Shown: piece by piece, positions 40,301-48,655 of the stretch
Position numbering within the stretch: the first letter of the stretch is position 1
Layout of the letters: the number at the start of each line of letters is the position of its first letter
From: Paralvinella palmiformis
Lineage: Eukaryota > Annelida > Polychaeta > Terebellida > Alvinellidae
Direction: 5' to 3'
DNA length: 64,000 nt
Assembly: GCA_025642065.1 (NCBI GenBank)
Contig: JAODUP010000044.1
Location: 847,001 to 911,000 of the forward strand
Program-made: the position numbers and the translations under genes
The notes under the pieces: model-generated
The model's input: only the letters and a program-made list of their open reading frames with translations
Told to the model about the DNA's origin: nothing
The model's database searches: none

Positions 40301-43300
40301 AATTATTAGAAAGTGTGTACACATAATGTTACACATATACACATCAAGGCGTAAATGAATATCTATTTTATAAAAGTGAGGGTATAAAGATTTAAAATAA
40401 ATATCATTATTTTTTGGTTCTACAAAAAAAACCTTACCATTGAGATAAGCAGCAAGCTGTTTGGGTCCTGATCTTATTGGAAATCTTGCAGTTGTTTTAC
40501 TGACACCTTTAACTTTGTTCTTTACATCAGCTGGCCTGGAACAAACAAAACATGTTTTTAAAACCATTTTATTGTTTCTTCAGAATTAGTTCACAAATGA
40601 TATCCTTGACCTTCGACAGGTCAAAGATATTCCTACTGCCTTGTGGTCAAGGCTTTTCAGCTAAAAGCTATGGGGCCTTCCCTGACAAATAAAGTTGGCA
40701 CCAGGAAGGACATCATGCGTAATCATGTCAGCCTACATTAATGGGCAAGATACAGCCCAAAGTATCATGTGGGGATCTTCATCTCCCTTCTCGAAAACTA
40801 AGGATGTGGGACCTGAGGGGAGCATGGATGGGGAAAATCCCTAGTATGGTGGCAATGTGCCTGATCTTCCAAGTGGAACTCCTAGTGTAATTGAAAATTT
40901 GGCTCATGGAATGTATGGAGTATGACAGCAAGGTCTGGGTGAAGTGGTGTAGGTCCTGGTGAAGTGGAGCATGGAGTGTAGAGGAGAGATGATGGAAGGG
41001 TGGAAATACAAAGATCTTGACAGGAAAGAGTTGCCAATACAAGTTTATGTGCCAAGCATGTCTAGATGTAAATCATACTGTGGGTGTATTGGTGTCAGAG
41101 GATTTTGTGGACGAGGTGGTTGAAATGAAGCATGTGAATGAATGTCTGATGATGTTGAAGGTGATCTGATCAATGTGACCTTGGGCAACATGCTACAAAT
41201 TAGATGAAGCCAACTAGAGAAGGATTCTGGAATACTGTATGTGACTTGGTAGACTGACAAACAATGCTAAGATGGTGATCTTGAATGGGTATGTTGGACA
41301 AGAGAATGATAAGTATGAAGGAGTGCATGAAGGGTTTGGCTTATGAACAGAAACTGCAAAAGGTGAAAGAATGTTCAAGTTTGGGGATACAGTGGAGATG
41401 CTTTTGTGTGGAACACATGCTATGTGGTGGTGTCAAAGTGTTGTGGGTGGAGCCCATGGTATCCAAACTATTTTAATTGGTTGATGATGATTGATGTTTT
41501 ACGGCCACTTTTGAGCACATGGTAGGCTAAATGGGCTGAGCAACCTCCAAAGGTATACGCACGCCGAAGTTCAAACTCGGGTGGTAGTGATCTGTGATCC
41601 AGCACGCTACCAACTAGACCACAGAGGCGCCCACCATTTTAATTGGTTAACTGCTTACCTAGTGTGCCACAGTCAGTGTGCATATCTGATATATATATAA
41701 ATTACATAAATTCTGTTATATGAGGGATATGCTGAGTGGAGGAGCAAATTTAGCACCAGTGGTGAGAGTGTGTTGTGCATGTGTCACTGAAGTTAAAAAA
41801 GAAGGACTATATGACACATCTGAGGACTTGACTTACGAATGCAGAGCAGCTAAGATGATATGAGCAGACAGACATGAAAATGCTCCAATTGATGTGCACT
41901 GTGTCTCTGAGGAATAAGCTGTCAGGTATAGAGCTGAGGGAGAGAATGAGGACTGAACTAGTGACTGAAGTTGTTAACAGGAATCATTTGAGGTGGCTGG
42001 GAAGGATGATGTTGACTGGGTCAAGAGAAATGTGTTGTATGAGGCAGATTGTGTGAGAGGTAGAGGAAGGCCAAGGATGAAATGGAATCAGGTGGCAAGG
42101 AAGGATAGGAGAGAGAATGGGCTGAATCTTGGGTAAGATAGAGAAGACTGGTGTAGGAAGCCTCTGGTCAAGTTCCTTATAAGAGGGGAAAACAGCCATA
42201 AAACCAATAGTGTCATTTTGTTGTCGCATATATTCAAACAAATGTAAAAAATGTGTGTGTTGAAATACTTTAAAGTACAGTTTCTTTTTATCACTTATCA
42301 GTATCCAAGTTTCCAACCACACTCATTTCAAAAGATATTTGGGAGTTGTTTACAAACCGGTGGATTTTAAACTATTGAAAAATGTGTTGATCCAAAATTA
42401 ATTTATAGAAAGTTTAGGATAATGCTGACTTCACTGGTGTTAGGTACAGTTACATAAAATAGCACTACTCAACTAATAAACCTTACTAAAATATACACCA
42501 TTCAAAGACATAAAACTGAGACCAGAAAACAGTCGCACTTGATACTGACTCACTGCCACATTATCATTAAAAAATATCACATAGTTACGACCATGGTGCA
42601 CTCTATGAATTAATATAATTTGACAAGAATGCTTCTCAAATAGAATTTACACTCTTTATCCCAGTTGACTCATAACTATGACATTAATGATGAAGCCAAA
42701 CTAGTATGCAAGTAGTGATTAGAGGTAATTGTAAACATTAATAAATTAATTACTATTAGAGTACAAACTGGCTATGCTCTGACATCTTATTAAATTGTAA
42801 TATCACTAATATGTATAGTCAGTTTTGTAAACAATGACATGCAGTTGATGTGACACCAACAGCATTAAACATTGAAATCCGTGCAAATCTGTCACCAGAG
42901 TTGAGACTGTTTGATTCTACGAACTAAGATCATAACCATCATAAACTGTAAAGTAGCCAGGAAACCAGCGGCTGGGTCCTTCAGTAACACTCAGATAATA
43001 GTTGGCTAGGATCACAAGCGGTCAGATGACACCATGTTAAATGATGATTCATGAAAGAAAATGATATCTCATGTAACTGAAGAAAATAAATTCAAGGAGG
43101 AATAGTTAACAACCTTTAATGAGGAGTTTGACAGAAGGATACCGAGTGATTGATAAGGTAAAAAATGTTGCTGTTTTACGGTCACTTTTGTGCACAAGGT
43201 AGGCTAAATGGGCCAATCAACCTCCAAGCATAATGGAGCAAAGAAAAAGATGAAACACCCTTCTGACATTGAACCCAGGTGTTATAGATATGTGGCCAAC

Positions 43301-43825
43301 TGCACTACCAGTTAGGCCAAGGAGGCGCCCGAGTGATTGATAAGGGATTTTTTGTTATTCTGCTAAAAATAAAAACAAACTGAGATGTCAAGTGCTTGAA
43401 AATATGTTTTTTTGTGTGGGGTATAATTTTTAGCAGTAATACCCTGCAAAGTGCAATACCCCAAACAATATTTGTGATCACAGAGGCAAAACCACCAGCA
43501 GTATAAAAGAATCCTGGGCAAAATAGGTAAAAACTCATGATACCTGAACAGTGTACCCTCTCCAGACTCTCCCCACCATCGTATCCGAGCATGAGTGACC
43601 TCTGGTGGTGATGGTATAAGCCAGAGTATCTGTGTTACTGATAACTTGAGGTAAAATCTTAGCTGACCCTCTACTTGTGGTGGTAGACTGGTTGATGCCT
43701 TTACATCATCCTCAGTCCAGGAACTGGCTGAAATAAACATAATCACAGGAATATCATTAATCTTGCATACACATGCTAAGAATATGTATGTTAACACACC
43801 TATGCATGCACTAACAAGTCACAAT

Positions 43826-43872
<47 letters not shown>

Positions 43873-45917
43873 ATGTATGTATACTGTAGTTGACTAAACT
43901 ATATTATTTTGGACTATAGGACACATTAATCTCTTCAACTTCCATTCCCATGAAAAACAGCTGACTGCAATTAATCAAGTAAACAATTATTTTAAACTGC
44001 TGAAACACACACACACACACACACATATAAACAAACTAAATTCCCAGCCGCGATATTATAGTAGGAGAGGAGGTTTTAGTCCAACCAGGCAACCGGTAAG
44101 GTTTTTTCTCCTCCGAAAGTGACTTTTATAGTAAATGGAGGTGCCACCATGTTAAACAACTCCTAGTTCGCCAATCGTCACAATAACAGAAGTCAACACC
44201 TGGTGGCTGTTCCCAATAGGCGACAGCCAGGGGTCTCTACCCCCCCCCCCAAACTTCAACAAGTTACAAGCAAACTAAATTAAATCTGTTTAGTAAATAC
44301 AGGCATTGCGTAGAGTTTCATTGTTTGCTACCTGATATAAATAAGCCTAGGCTATAGCTAGTTACAGTGAGCAAAAGCATGTTTAATTATTATAAAACTT
44401 ATATATTTTTAACTTATATTTATAGACATCTGGACTTCTTATGTCTATATATAGACATGGCTTGAATTCCGCACACAAAATATATTATTAAATGATCACA
44501 TGTATCATAAAAGGTTGTTATTTAGTATTACTGAAACAGATTCCTCCCATTTAAGAAAGTTTATGCCTTCATAAAAATGGATAACCAATGTGCAGCTGAC
44601 AAAAAAAGGACATAGGAACTTAATATGCACCATAAGACAACAAATTAAGAGAGGATAGTAAGCTAAAATTCTTTGCTAACATGTTATTTCATTTCGGAAG
44701 ACATTTCGGTTAATGATTCAACACATTTTTAGATTCTCTTCAGTTCATTAATATAGATACTGGGGCAAAACACCCACCTTCAAGAATGGTGTAGACTACA
44801 TGATGAAGTATAAAGATCATCCCCAAACATACACATACAATAAAACAGATACGGGGTCAATTCCATTTAATCTATTTAAATACCACATCAAATTTATCAA
44901 TTCTGTTTTTTCCTACTACTTTTTACTATGAGTAGATACTCCAAGTATCTACTCTGAGTAGTTTATATTTCAAGTAGGATTGTCGTGGAAGAAATCTTTT
45001 TGAAATAAAAAATTAAATGGCAAATTAATTTGTGGATTTTGTTTTTGTAGGAAATATCAATTCCATTTTTTTAAATAATCAATTCAAATTCTCTGAAATG
45101 CACAGAAAATTATCAGGCCTGAACAATACAGTTTATTTTCTTGTTTGTACTTCATGAACTCTACCCAGCTGCAGTAATCCCGGAAAACTAGTGCATGTGT
45201 ATAGACTCAGAGTTTGTGAATAACTAAAAAGTAATCATTACTGTTAATTATGATTATACAGTTAACAATTCTATTATACAGTGAAAGCAGTGTCCAAATG
45301 TATGGCTATAATTAAATGTCAAATTTTATTTAATTTCTACATTTGTAAAATATTAGTGCTAGAGAAACAGTAACTTAATATTACATACTGTAGTCTGTGA
45401 CAAACATAGAGTACTTTAATAACTTTTTCAGCAGTAGGTCATAGTTTGGCTAAGTTAAGTCTGCTAGTATTGTACATGTGCAGAGTGTCAGGATTTTAAC
45501 TGTTGTGTACAGGGTAAAGGTCAATTCCAATTCCACCTCAAATTTATCAATTCCAATTCAATTCCAAAATTTTCAATTCCAATTCTGACTCTTTTTTTTG
45601 CCTAATATTTTTTACCATGAGTGGATACTCCGAGTACCTACTTAGATTACATACTCCAAGTAGTTTATATTCCAATTAGGATTGTAATGGAAGAAATATT
45701 TCTGAATTAAAAAATTAAATGGTAAATTAATTTGTGGATTTAATTAAATTTTTCCTGTTCTAAACATTGAACTGGGTAAATTCCTAAATAGCAATATCTC
45801 TATATAGATTATAGGCATGCTATGTGGTGGTGTCACCGTGTTGCGTGTGAAGCCCAAGGTATCCAGACCATTTTAATTGGTTATATGTGCGGTGCCACAA
45901 TCAGTGTGCATATTATA

Positions 45918-45961
<44 letters not shown>

Positions 45962-48563
45962 GAACCAAAGTTCTGGATCAATTTGGTTCCAGTATATTGG
46001 TAACAGCACATGTAAGTGTTAACATGTTAAAATTAGCACAAGCCTAACCACAAGGCGCTTTTAGCTAAAGAGGTATTATATCACCTGGTGGATCATAGTT
46101 TTAGGTGCATCCCCATGTAAGAGTATATTTTCTAATCATCAAAGGTGGGTTTATATTCCACTGCCCAGTAGGAGCCTTGAAACGAATGTATTTGCTTAGC
46201 TCTGCCCAGCAGGGGTCAGACCCTGTATTTACTTTCACAATCCTGCTGGGTACTAAACCAAAGCTCTGGATCATTATGGTTCCAGTATATTGGTAACACC
46301 ATATGTAAGTCGCAGTGTGACAGTATTCACTATTTGTTAGTAGAGGTCTATAAAAATGGTATATTAATTTTTTTCTATTAAATTTTTTGTAGGAAACTTC
46401 AAATTCCAAATTTCTCAATTCCAATTAATTTTTTTTAAATAATCAATTCCAATTCCGGAATTGCCATTCAATTCCAATTCCGGAATTGAATAGCCCCATG
46501 TCTGCTAAGTATAACTACTCTTTTGTTATTTCAAAATTTGAGCCACGTTATATTCACACACAGTGACACCAACCCACACTAGGTCTTCGGCACAGATTGA
46601 TCCTTTTGGCCTGCAATCAGCCCACCCCATATTGAAGTAGGTGACAATAATCCCCAGGCTGATGCTTCTGCCCTGCAAATCTGTCTCATATTGAAGTTAG
46701 GAGAACACTGTAGGAATCAAATGTTGCTAGTATGTATTGTTTTACAATAGATCATTAGAAGTATATCTGTAACCCAGTTTTAACAAAATCATTGGGCATT
46801 GTTTGCATAATGGAATACCATAGGTCCCAGCCATTAAGCCGAGACTTGGTGTCAACATTTTGACCCCTTATTTTGGGGGGTTGGCTTAATGGCCGGTGCT
46901 ATTTCAGTGTCAAGAAATCTAGTCATCTGGAGAAAAATGTTCAGTGTCTTAGCAGCCGTCTAGACTCTATACTATAGTGACTAGATCTAGTCTAGATGCA
47001 AACGGACATCAATCGTCATTTTTATTTAAACTCATGCAGTCATGGAGTGAAAATAGAAGTGAAACAAGTTGATAAATGGCTTTGTAATGAAAATCAATAT
47101 TTATTTGTAGAATGTTGTTTGACTCAGTAGCATATTTCATGAAGGCAGTGCCGGTAAAATGACAACTCGTACCCAAGACATCCCGTACCCAAGATGCTCC
47201 CATTAAATAACATATTTTGTATGGGCATATTTATACTAATAACGGGATAATTACTGATTAATTAATTTATTTTCAATAGAGAGTTATAGTTACTAACTGA
47301 CATCATATACCGGTAATTAACATTGTCTTGGTTATTGCCGCGTTAGTGACGAAAACGTACCATCAAAGGTTCAGTAGTAATTGACAATATGTTTAATTAC
47401 TTCTAGGTCAGTGACTTCATATACGGTTTGTCAATACTATAGCTTGTGACAATTATGTGTATATTTGGGTTACACAATCTTTTATCATTATTTGATGAAT
47501 TAAGCATTATTTGGAAAGCTAGTAGGATATAATAATCATGTATGTCGATTGCATTGATTAAAATAAATGTCACCACAGGTCACTCCACAATAAATATCAG
47601 GTCTGCTACTATAATTTTTTTCCCACCCTGGGCCAGGCCAGGCCCACCACAGGGGATGAACCACTCATAAAGATTTACTTGAAATGGCCTAACACTATAT
47701 AGTCTTTAAGTCTTGCAGTAATACACACTCAGAATTAGAGTCACCATCGAACTCGGCCGCCAAATGAATTCGACCGCCATGTAATATCATATGTGATCGC
47801 TTGGCGATGCCACGTTCTCCAACACACCCGACAGCCGTGTAATGACCTATGTGATCGCATGGTGGAGCCACCTTCTCCAAATTTTTTGCTGACCAGTCCT
47901 GGGGTAAAAACGGTGCCCTCAATCCACTGGGTTCAGACTGTGAGGGCGGGGACCAGGTCAGGGATCTCGGTCAATGTCTGGAAAATGGTGGTGATGTGCT
48001 TGTGTGGCAACAGAGCCAACAGTACTTGTTTGTTTACTCTGACAATTGACTCAAAATATTCATTGATTAAATATATGCAAGTTTATAACTCACTCGTGCT
48101 CAGATTAACAGGTGGCAGCACCGGGCGTAGGTCTGAGCCTGGTGTTTCCTCCTGTTTTATTCTAGGCAACCGAATTCAATACATGGCTGAGTTAGACATA
48201 TAATGATACACCGTGATCAGTGGTCCAACCCAACATACACCAGAATTAGTAACATTGTCATTGTGATGATTGTCAGGTGATGACAGTCGCAGTGTGACAG
48301 TATTCACTATTTGTTAGTAGAGGTCTATATAAATTTATAATTAGTCAGATCTAGTCCTACTACTCCACTGCTACTCCTAGAACTAGCTTAGTAGATCTAG
48401 CTAGTACTAGAGTCTAGACTAGTAGAAGTAGTCTATCTACTAATCTAGATCTAGAACTGAAGAAACAAGTTTATGCTTGTCAACAAAAACATGATGTTCA
48501 ACTGGCGATATATTTACCTCGCTTTCTCAGTTTTTTGGTCGATTTGCTTTTCTTCTTCACCAT
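4742..48563 (-). CDS. C2CD3: C2CD3, C2 domain-containing centriole elongation factor, complete, 47 coding exons
   Basis: Centriolar protein needed for distal centriole assembly and ciliogenesis in vertebrates. I reconstruct 47 coding exons from ATG 48563 to TGA 4742: 8106 nt, 2701 residues, against about 2350 for the long human form. All introns have GT-AG ends and every phase carries the frame. Identity is clear along the whole length: [19 protein letters not shown] and [12 protein letters not shown] in the N-terminal C2 domain, then [96 protein letters not shown], and a C-terminal [10 protein letters not shown]. Its size comes from seven C2-type domains with serine-rich and acidic linkers. 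Exon groups are listed separately. The one weak junction is exon 6 to exon 7. Retention of the last-but-one intron would end the protein at 5256 (2620 residues). Confidence 0.95.
5128..5286 (-). other. C2CD3: U12-type (minor spliceosome) intron of C2CD3
   Basis: Donor GTATCCTTT on the minus strand starts at 5286. The branch site TCCTTAAC lies about 12 nt upstream of the acceptor, which is ...GAAAACAG before 5127. Both match the U12 GT-AG consensus, and no U2-like polypyrimidine tract is present. The intron is 159 nt and sits in phase 2. Confidence 0.85.
5287..7977 (-). CDS. C2CD3: C2CD3 exons 44-45: C-terminal helical and disordered region
   Basis: Exons 7646-7977 and 5287-6984 (1698 nt, the largest), residues about 1934-2610. 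Exon 44 has a predicted coiled segment ([18 protein letters not shown]) comparable to the vertebrate segment before the last linker. Exon 45 opens with [20 protein letters not shown], matching human LSELDQI and the RQKL that follows. It then runs as an acidic Ser/Gln/Asn-rich sequence with an 18-nt tandem repeat (6471-6524) and a nuclear-localisation-like SPSKRKPRK. Its donor at 5287 is of U12 type. Without splicing, the frame runs ten more codons to TGA at 5256. Confidence 0.88.
6471..6524. repeat. 18-bp coding tandem repeat, 3 units, in C2CD3 exon 45
   Basis: Three 18-nt units encode YGNQDK-type hexapeptides ([18 protein letters not shown]) in frame on the minus strand. Confidence 0.9.
6985..7645. 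other. C2CD3 intron 44
   Basis: AT-rich intron; nothing coding or repetitive recognised. Confidence 0.5.
8141..10358 (-). CDS. C2CD3: C2CD3 exons 40-43: seventh C2-type domain
   Basis: Exons 10183-10358, 9767-9920, 8575-8626 and 8141-8268, residues about 1764-1934. Motifs: [74 protein letters not shown] and [17 protein letters not shown]. The donor of exon 41 is the first GT of a (GT)n tract (9740-9766 on the plus strand), described under findings. Confidence 0.94.
8627..9766. other. C2CD3 intron 41 with opposed GT and AC microsatellites
   Basis: Contains (GT)12 at 9556-9580 and (AC)13-14 at 9740-9766 on the plus strand, the second abutting exon 41. They are mutually complementary in the transcript. 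No other element seen. Confidence 0.8.
10738..11708 (-). CDS. C2CD3: C2CD3 exons 36-39: sixth C2-type domain
   Basis: Exons 11568-11708, 11302-11413, 10937-11095 and 10738-10837, residues about 1593-1764. Motifs: [41 protein letters not shown] continuing to [12 protein letters not shown] across intron 37, [31 protein letters not shown] and IRAHVLLR. Exon 37 uses a GTTTGT donor, fixed by the conserved SWYLREE junction. Confidence 0.94.
11855..14354 (-). CDS. C2CD3: C2CD3 exons 31-35: fifth C2-type domain
   Basis: Exons 14259-14354, 14031-14135, 13595-13775, 13218-13346 and 11855-12100, residues about 1341-1593. Motifs: [89 protein letters not shown] and [20 protein letters not shown]. For exon 35 the upstream acceptor (exon begins at 12100) is chosen over a CAG 21 nt further in, because only the longer form keeps the conserved GISGWFSV strand. 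The shorter form stays in frame and could be a splice variant. Confidence 0.93.
12101..13217. other. C2CD3 intron 34
   Basis: About 1.1 kb of AT-rich sequence with no exon or repeat family recognised. Confidence 0.5.
14355..16790. other. C2CD3 intron 30
   Basis: 2.4 kb with no convincing coding sequence. A more GC-balanced stretch at 15000-16450 contains minus-strand frames (15154-15384, 16252-16440) that may be decayed transposon, but I could not assign a family. Confidence 0.4.
16791..21076 (-). CDS. C2CD3: C2CD3 exons 25-30: fourth C2-type domain
   Basis: Exons 21018-21076, 20618-20761, 20233-20361, 19769-19863, 17001-17138 and 16791-16847, residues about 1134-1341. Highly conserved: [81 protein letters not shown] and [12 protein letters not shown]. 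Exon 28 adds a short Gly-rich loop (GVGGGAGG). Intron 28 (2.6 kb) contains a putative DNA transposon with a nested SINE. Confidence 0.95.
18219..19498. mobile_element. putative non-autonomous DNA transposon rich in GGGCTAGT
   Basis: The ends are imperfect inverted repeats: CCAGAAATTTTT with CACTAGCCCCTGGGCTAG at the left, CAGGCACCTGGGCTAATG with TTTTTCTGG at the right. A 20-bp direct repeat (TTACTAGCCCAACAAATTTC) is reiterated near 18290-18330. The interior is AT-rich and noncoding, with a SINE inserted at 18402-18585. Superfamily not assigned. Confidence 0.5.
18402..18585 (-). mobile_element. tRNA-derived SINE, copy 2
   Basis: Minus-strand copy: body TGCACATGGTAGGCTAAATGG and tRNA-like head near 18530-18575, diverged from copy 1. 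Nested in the GGGCTAG-rich element, sense to C2CD3. No clean target-site duplication found. Confidence 0.75.
20430..20457. repeat. (AT)n microsatellite
   Basis: AT dinucleotide tract in C2CD3 intron 26. Confidence 0.9.
20858..20996. repeat. CA-rich and AT compound microsatellite
   Basis: Interrupted CA runs ending in an AT run, just 3' of C2CD3 exon 25. The minus-strand open frames here are low complexity. Confidence 0.9.
21487..21836. repeat. tandem duplication, period about 204 bp
   Basis: Two diverged copies start at 21487 and 21691, sharing CACAACACTTACA, then ATTTTRT blocks and CGTCCTAGAAGCAACACTGA. They lie in C2CD3 intron 24. Confidence 0.75.
22215..25260 (-). CDS. C2CD3: C2CD3 exons 18-24: Pro-rich linker and third C2-type domain
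   Basis: Exons 25124-25260 (Pro/Thr-rich linker), 24735-24852, 24451-24575, 24044-24145, 23701-23787, 23136-23240 and 22215-22294, residues about 883-1133. The C2 domain reads [61 protein letters not shown] and [12 protein letters not shown], matching human LLLHVLLMVPDG and [11 protein letters not shown]. Exons 18 and 20-23 all end in phase 0. Confidence 0.93.
25261..26860. other. C2CD3 intron 17
   Basis: 1.6 kb AT-rich intron. The 26123-26329 plus-strand frame shows no domain and I do not call it. Confidence 0.5.
26861..30457 (-). CDS. C2CD3: C2CD3 exons 13-17: second C2-type domain
   Basis: Exons 30265-30457, 27991-28106, 27761-27879, 27252-27419 and 26861-27029, residues about 628-882. 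Motifs are [74 protein letters not shown] and [12 protein letters not shown], which is the standard C2 strand order ending in the strand before a Pro/Arg/Ser linker. Exon 13 uses a non-consensus last base (AAATA before GTATGT), confirmed by frame and homology. Intron 13 holds the nested transposons at 28.3-30.0 kb. Confidence 0.92.
28129..28166. repeat. (AT)n microsatellite
   Basis: About 19 AT units directly upstream of C2CD3 exon 14. Confidence 0.95.
28597..29615 (+). mobile_element. pogo/Tigger-like DNA transposon copy A
   Basis: Terminal inverted repeats: TGTATATACTCGTGTATAA at the left and TTATACGTGAGTATATA at the right. The plus strand near 29290-29480 encodes the C-terminal end of a pogo-type DDE transposase ([20 protein letters not shown]), broken by stops. 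Homologous to copy B at 39.0-39.8 kb. A SINE is inserted at 28948. Confidence 0.75.
28948..29132 (-). mobile_element. tRNA-derived SINE, copy 3, with 12-bp target-site duplication
   Basis: Full-length copy with (ATC)n-type tail and tRNA-like head, flanked by perfect AATGACCATAGA repeats at 28936-28947 and 29133-29144. Copy B of the host transposon has this site only once. Confidence 0.92.
30727..37587 (-). CDS. C2CD3: C2CD3 exons 6-12: disordered linker region
   Basis: Exons 37421-37587, 36669-37038, 34986-35133, 33477-33627, 31572-31697, 31221-31331 and 30727-31021, residues about 172-627. Anchors to the vertebrate protein are [13 protein letters not shown] (exon 6), [18 protein letters not shown] (exon 8) and ILDELFYKH (exon 10). 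Exon 12 is a long Arg/Ser/Lys tract ([29 protein letters not shown]), so probably a basic unstructured segment. Exon 7 (123 codons) does not align with anything I know. Its acceptor is placed at 37038 because the more typical acceptor at 37060 gives an immediate stop in phase 0. Confidence 0.85.
31954..32922 (+). mobile_element. TA-flanked DNA transposon copy C (pogo-type ends, non-autonomous)
   Basis: Ends CCGTATATACTCGTGTATAA and, inverted, TTATACGTGAGTATATACAG, each followed by TCGA-type extensions and bounded by TA target duplications (31952-31953, 32923-32924). About 970 bp, no coding frame. An internal direct repeat (CTGGAGGTAC with GCGTGACTATCAAGTA) occurs near 32385 and 32608. Copy D at 3530-4390 is a relative. 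Confidence 0.85.
33628..34985. other. C2CD3 intron 8
   Basis: Very AT-rich, with TA microsatellites around 34336-34373; no gene recognised. Confidence 0.5.
34336..34373. repeat. (TA)n microsatellite
   Basis: Interrupted TA tract inside C2CD3 intron 8. Confidence 0.9.
35300..36290 (+). mobile_element. Ty3/gypsy-type retrotransposon remnant (integrase end of pol)
   Basis: The plus strand encodes pieces of an integrase core: [20 protein letters not shown] with the first catalytic Asp, then DNGPQF with the second. An open frame at 35722-36138 follows, holding a GPY/F-like C-terminal module ([36 protein letters not shown]). [12 protein letters not shown] near 36215 resembles the usual post-integrase tail. 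Stops and frameshifts precede the long frame. Sits antisense in C2CD3 intron 7. Confidence 0.8.
36495..36625. repeat. short tandem duplication
   Basis: Two diverged units of about 64 bp (TATTGATAAGTAATCA / TATTGATGGCTAATCA ... ACAAGTGxGAxAGGA) just beyond the gypsy remnant; possibly part of its LTR. Confidence 0.5.
38414..38449. repeat. near-perfect hairpin, 16-bp arms, 4-nt loop
   Basis: CAATTGCTAATCAATT, loop TCCT, then the inverted arm with one mismatch. In C2CD3 intron 5. Confidence 0.85.
39001..39828 (+). mobile_element. pogo/Tigger-like DNA transposon copy B (left end missing)
   Basis: Aligns with copy A from TTTGGCATAATTTAGG onward. The right terminus is ACTTATACCAGAGTATATACAG before TA. 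The plus strand at 39461-39620 encodes the N-terminal helix-turn-helix of a pogo transposase ([15 protein letters not shown], then [10 protein letters not shown]), with two stops. The DDE core is deleted. Remnant in C2CD3 intron 5. Confidence 0.75.
39910..43727 (-). CDS. C2CD3: C2CD3 exons 2-5: N-terminal C2 domain
   Basis: Exons 43544-43727, 40438-40535, 40168-40276 and 39910-39986, together with exon 1 residues 1 to about 171. They encode [12 protein letters not shown], a beta strand with [15 protein letters not shown], then [32 protein letters not shown] and [16 protein letters not shown]. The order and spacing match the C2CD3-specific N-terminal C2 fold. Exon 5 ends at the first variable linker. 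Confidence 0.93.
41140..42180 (+). mobile_element. RTE-like non-LTR retrotransposon remnant
   Basis: The first part (about 41210-41440) resembles the apurinic endonuclease of RTE-type LINEs: [10 protein letters not shown] and, after a frameshift, [13 protein letters not shown]. The second part (41873-42130) is the post-RT tail: [33 protein letters not shown], and [14 protein letters not shown] in a shifted frame. The reverse transcriptase core is absent. A SINE is inserted between the parts. Antisense in C2CD3 intron 2. Confidence 0.7.
41483..41635 (-). mobile_element. tRNA-derived SINE, copy 4, with 13-bp target-site duplication
   Basis: Flanked by perfect ATTTTAATTGGTT at 41470-41482 and 41636-41648. 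The host repeat occurs uninterrupted at 45818-45920, with the target once at 45870-45882. Confidence 0.93.
43159..43330 (-). mobile_element. tRNA-derived SINE, copy 5, with 15-bp target-site duplication
   Basis: Perfect GAGTGATTGATAAGG repeats at 43144-43158 and 43331-43345. The body has a short deletion relative to copies 3 and 4. Inserted in C2CD3 intron 2, about 210 bp from exon 2. Confidence 0.93.
43829..43880. repeat. (AT)n-(GT)n compound microsatellite
   Basis: AT run followed by GTGTGT and a few GTAT units, in C2CD3 intron 1. Confidence 0.9.
44004..44027. repeat. (CA)n microsatellite
   Basis: About 11 CA units in C2CD3 intron 1. Confidence 0.9.
44853..45100. mobile_element. hAT-like AATTCC-rich element, short copy
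   Basis: Shares blocks with the element at 45510-46500: TCAATTCC at the left end, TACTCCRAGTAYCTAC, AAAAAATTAAATGG, AATTAATTTGTGGATTT, TTTGTAGGAAA and TTTTAAATAATCAATTC. Noncoding. Confidence 0.5.
45510..46500. mobile_element. hAT-like AATTCC-rich element, long copy with internal insertion
   Basis: Left end CAGGGTAAAGGTCAATTCC; right end, inverted, CATGGGGCTATTCAATTCC. The left 240 bp and right 120 bp match the short copy. The middle (about 45760-46380) is extra and includes the SINE-free copy of the repeat that hosts SINE 4, an AT tract (45912-45957) and a 50-bp direct repeat (GGTTCCAGTATATTGGTAAC at 45985 and 46281). Confidence 0.5.
46818..46960. mobile_element. fragment of the pogo-like E family
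   Basis: AGGTCCCAGCCATTAAGCC through GGCTTAATGGCCGGTGCTATTT and TGTCAAGAAATCTAGTCATC matches 28320-28460. Confidence 0.65.
46961..48517. other. 5' part of C2CD3 intron 1
   Basis: No exon seen. Contains a diverged direct duplication at about 47776-47880 (CCATGTAATATCATATGTGATCG and CCGTGTAATGACCTATGTGATCG). A 50-bp block, CGCAGTGTGACAGTATTCAC and onward, at 48289 repeats 46311. A CTAG-rich stretch lies at 48355-48460. Confidence 0.5.
48518..48563 (-). CDS. C2CD3: C2CD3 exon 1 (start codon, basic N-terminus)
   Basis: ATG at 48563 is followed by 15 codons, nearly all Lys, Arg, Ser or Thr ([15 protein letters not shown]), then GTAAAT at phase 1. Vertebrate C2CD3 also begins with a short Lys/Arg/Gly/Ser tract just before the STSLPP block, which supports this start. 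The 4.8-kb first intron follows. Confidence 0.8.
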
Positions 48564-48655
48564 ATTTATTTTACATATGATTATTCAGTGGCTCTAAACG
48601 TAGATACATTAATAGAGTAAATATTTTACTTATCTGACACTCCAAAACTTGTTTT

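Noticed and set aside
40779..41042. 87-aa minus-strand ORF in C2CD3 intron 2
   Set aside because: Antisense to the RTE-like remnant region and not similar to any protein family I know.
47793..48203. 136-aa plus-strand ORF in C2CD3 intron 1
   Set aside because: Overlaps a duplicated, probably transposon-derived region, shows no recognisable domain, and has no splice or start context.
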